Origin: Verrucomicrobia bacterium UBA6015
GTDB lineage: Bacteria; Verrucomicrobiota; Kiritimatiellia; UBA8416
Length of the DNA stretch: 6,384 nucleotides
Reading direction: 5' to 3'
Assembly: GCA_002428045.1 (NCBI GenBank)
Contig: DIZZ01000040.1
Location: 1 to 6,384, forward strand
The notes under the pieces are model-generated. The model was not told where the DNA came from. It made no database searches and saw only the letters and a list, made by a program, of their open reading frames with translations. Position 1 is the first letter of the stretch. Each line of letters opens with the position of its first letter. A program made the position numbers and the translations under genes. Shown in pieces: positions 5,359-6,384 of this stretch.

Positions 5359-5562
5359 AACATCCGAAATCGCCCATTTGGAAGCACACATCACAAAACA
5401 TCTTTGCTTGCTGGCGGAGGCAATTCAGGTTACTATTTCGGCACTGCCTATGACTGGGAGCGGATCGATGCCCTGCTGCAGCGCATTGATCGGCTAGGTC
5501 TCAACCTTCCAGGCGAACTACAGGCTTTCCGTGATTTCATCCATCATTTGACACAGCGATAG
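5342..5562 (+). pseudogene. Remnant of a HepT-like (HEPN) toxin, core deleted and frameshifted
   Basis: From the ATG at 5342 (overlapping the antitoxin's 3' end by 17 bases) the frame gives MSVIPETSEIAHLEAHITKH then LCLLAE, like the first helix of HepT-like proteins. This frame ends early at TAG 5495-5497. In the next frame, about 5413-5562, the sequence reads GGGNSGYYFGTAYDWERIDA followed by LLQ, and after RIDRLGLNLP ends ELQAFRDFIHHLTQR; this resembles the family's C-terminus (YG..LDWERL..L, then a final F..FL helix). Only about 70 codons remain of a protein I expect to be about 150-160. The missing middle would hold the HEPN RX4-6H RNase motif, absent from both frames, so toxicity is very unlikely. 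Its final 19 bases overlap the convergent methyltransferase gene. It could instead be read as a 51-residue orphan protein, but the C-terminal match in another frame argues for decay. Confidence 0.7.
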
Positions 5563-6122
5563 ACAAACGCTGGCGGCATGTTCATCCAGATCATCCGCGA
5601 TACCGTGACCTTGCTGAAATACTCCGGCAGCATACGCTTGAAGCGGCGACCGGGCTTCAGCCAAGGCCCGCCCAGGTACGCAAAGGTGGATATTTCGCCC
5701 CCCGGTTCAAGCACGTCGCAGATTGCCGCCAGCAAACTGCGCTGGAGCGTTTCGTCGAAAATCCCCCAGGGCATGCCGCAGATGATGCAGTCACACGTTT
5801 CGCGTCCATGCTTCCGCAGATACGTTTGCACATGGGCGGCACTATCGTGATAGAATTCCACCCCCGGATGGCGGTGTTTCAGCATCTGCACAAAGGTGCC
5901 GTTCAATTCGACCGCCAGGAAAAGGGCGTCAGGCCGCTTCTGCTCCAGGATCGATGTCGTGAAGGCGCCGGTCCCCGGGCCGATCTCCACCACGGCACTC
6001 GCCTGCCGCAGGTGCGGTGTGTCGGTAATCAACCGCGCCAGCCGCCGCGACGAAGGCATGACCGCCCCCACCTTTTTTGGATGCCGCAACCATTGTTTGA
6101 TGAAATGTTTCACTTGAACCAT
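5544..6122 (-). CDS. Class I SAM-dependent methyltransferase, PmtA/KsgA-like
   Basis: This protein of 192 residues opens VKHFIKQWLRHPKKVGAVMP followed by SSRRLARLI, the signature lead of phospholipid N-methyltransferase (PmtA)-like enzymes. SAM-binding motif I is VVEIGPGTGAFT (44-55), an acidic residue ends strand 2 (AVELN, Glu72), motif IV is DCIICGMPWGIF (111-122) where KsgA-type enzymes carry NLPY-like residues, and GG141-142 (LEPGGEISTFAYLGGP) follows. It ends NMPPAFVYRC, a normal C-terminus for this group, so it looks full-length. The substrate could be phosphatidylethanolamine or another small molecule; I cannot tell which. ATG at 6122 is used; a GTG at 6134 would add four residues, and neither start has a visible Shine-Dalgarno. 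It follows a FmdB-type gene on the same strand, 45 bases after that gene's stop, suggesting co-transcription. Confidence 0.85.
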   Translation of the reverse strand: MVQVKHFIKQWLRHPKKVGAVMPSSRRLARLITDTPHLRQASAVVEIGPGTGAFTTSILEQKRPDALFLAVELNGTFVQMLKHRHPGVEFYHDSAAHVQTYLRKHGRETCDCIICGMPWGIFDETLQRSLLAAICDVLEPGGEISTFAYLGGPWLKPGRRFKRMLPEYFSKVTVSRMIWMNMPPAFVYRCVK

Positions 6123-6167
6123 CGTAAAACGCACAAGAACGAAATGCCAGAAAAAACTGGGTGCACG

Positions 6168-6384
6168 TCAGTAAAGCTTCTCGTACTCGCCCTGTCCGGT
6201 CTTTTTCAACTTGTGGAAACCGGTGGATTTGGCACGATCATCGAAATTACTGACCGAGGCGCCGACGTTGGGCACCGAGAAACACTTACGTACCGGTACC
6301 CCGCAATCCGGACATAACGCCGGTGGACATTGGTTAACCCGCAACAGCAATTCAAACCCCTGGCGACAGACCGGACAGCTCTTG
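6168..6384 (-). CDS. FmdB-family zinc-ribbon protein, 5' end outside window
   Basis: The last 71 codons are present. The sequence has two CxxC zinc knuckles, KSCPVCRQGFELL and ALCPDCGVPVRKCFSVPN, spaced as in FmdB-type putative regulatory proteins, whose missing start would be expected to read roughly MPxYEY. After the ribbon comes a conserved-looking tail, VSNFDDRAKSTGFHKLKKTG then QGEYEKLY, seen in a subset of these small proteins. The biochemical role of the family is not established; the name comes from a linkage to formamidase/amidase regulation in one organism. The frame is open to the right edge. It lies upstream of the methyltransferase on the same strand with a 45-bp gap containing no convincing terminator. 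Confidence 0.82.
   Translation of the reverse strand, partial: KSCPVCRQGFELLLRVNQCPPALCPDCGVPVRKCFSVPNVGASVSNFDDRAKSTGFHKLKKTGQGEYEKLY

Noticed and set aside
4894..5394. 166-codon minus-strand open frame spanning the rlmB end and the nucleotidyltransferase
   Set aside because: It crosses two well-supported plus-strand genes and its translation resembles no family I know.
6146..6162. CCAG-A6-CTGG hairpin between the zinc-ribbon and methyltransferase genes
   Set aside because: Only a 4-bp stem with the A/T run in the loop rather than after the stem; too weak to call a terminator.
5808..6317. 169-codon plus-strand open frame
   Set aside because: Antisense to the methyltransferase and the zinc-ribbon gene, both of which have clear motifs on the other strand.

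Overview
The window is about 6.4 kb of ordinary-looking chromosomal DNA from a Gram-negative (two-membrane) bacterium. An outer-membrane biogenesis pair (BamD-like TPR protein plus LptE-like lipoprotein) points to a diderm. The style of the secreted lamin-tail-domain protein, the ClC-type channel start and a short REP-like palindrome suggest the PVC group (Verrucomicrobiota/Kiritimatiellota), but this placement is an inference from family resemblance, not proof. No rRNA, tRNA, CRISPR array, insertion sequence or phage gene is visible.

Layout. Bases 1-231 (minus) hold the N-terminus of a membrane protein resembling a ClC chloride channel, cut by the window edge. It is divergent from 277-1287 (plus), a BamD-like periplasmic TPR protein, followed 16 bp later by 1304-1840, an LptE-like lipoprotein. 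These converge on rpsT (1902-2168, minus; ribosomal protein S20), with a strong hairpin terminator between them. Back-to-back promoters at 2233-2313 drive rpsT to the left and, to the right, a 38-residue lysine-rich miniprotein (2388-2504) that is too short for routine gene calling. A REP-like hairpin (2526-2549), an extended -10 promoter and a 12-bp perfect palindrome precede a secreted beta-sandwich/Ig-like/lamin-tail-domain protein (2658-4052).

Next comes rlmB (4137-4979, 23S rRNA 2'-O-methyltransferase). Its stop overlaps the start of an MNT-type minimal nucleotidyltransferase (4972-5358), the antitoxin half of a HepT/MntA-like toxin-antitoxin pair. The toxin half (5342-5562) survives only as N- and C-terminal fragments in different frames, with the HEPN catalytic core apparently deleted. 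On the minus strand, running toward it, are a PmtA/KsgA-like SAM methyltransferase (5544-6122) and, upstream of that, a FmdB-type zinc-ribbon protein (6168-6384, start outside the window).

How the parts relate: the first plus-strand pair serves outer-membrane protein and LPS assembly, and rpsT and rlmB serve the ribosome. The toxin-antitoxin remnant rides as a translationally coupled tail on rlmB. The most noteworthy items are the gutted HepT-like partner beside an intact antitoxin, the lysine-rich miniprotein with an unusually G-rich ribosome-binding site and a dyad over its -10 box, and the stand-alone lamin-tail-domain protein.
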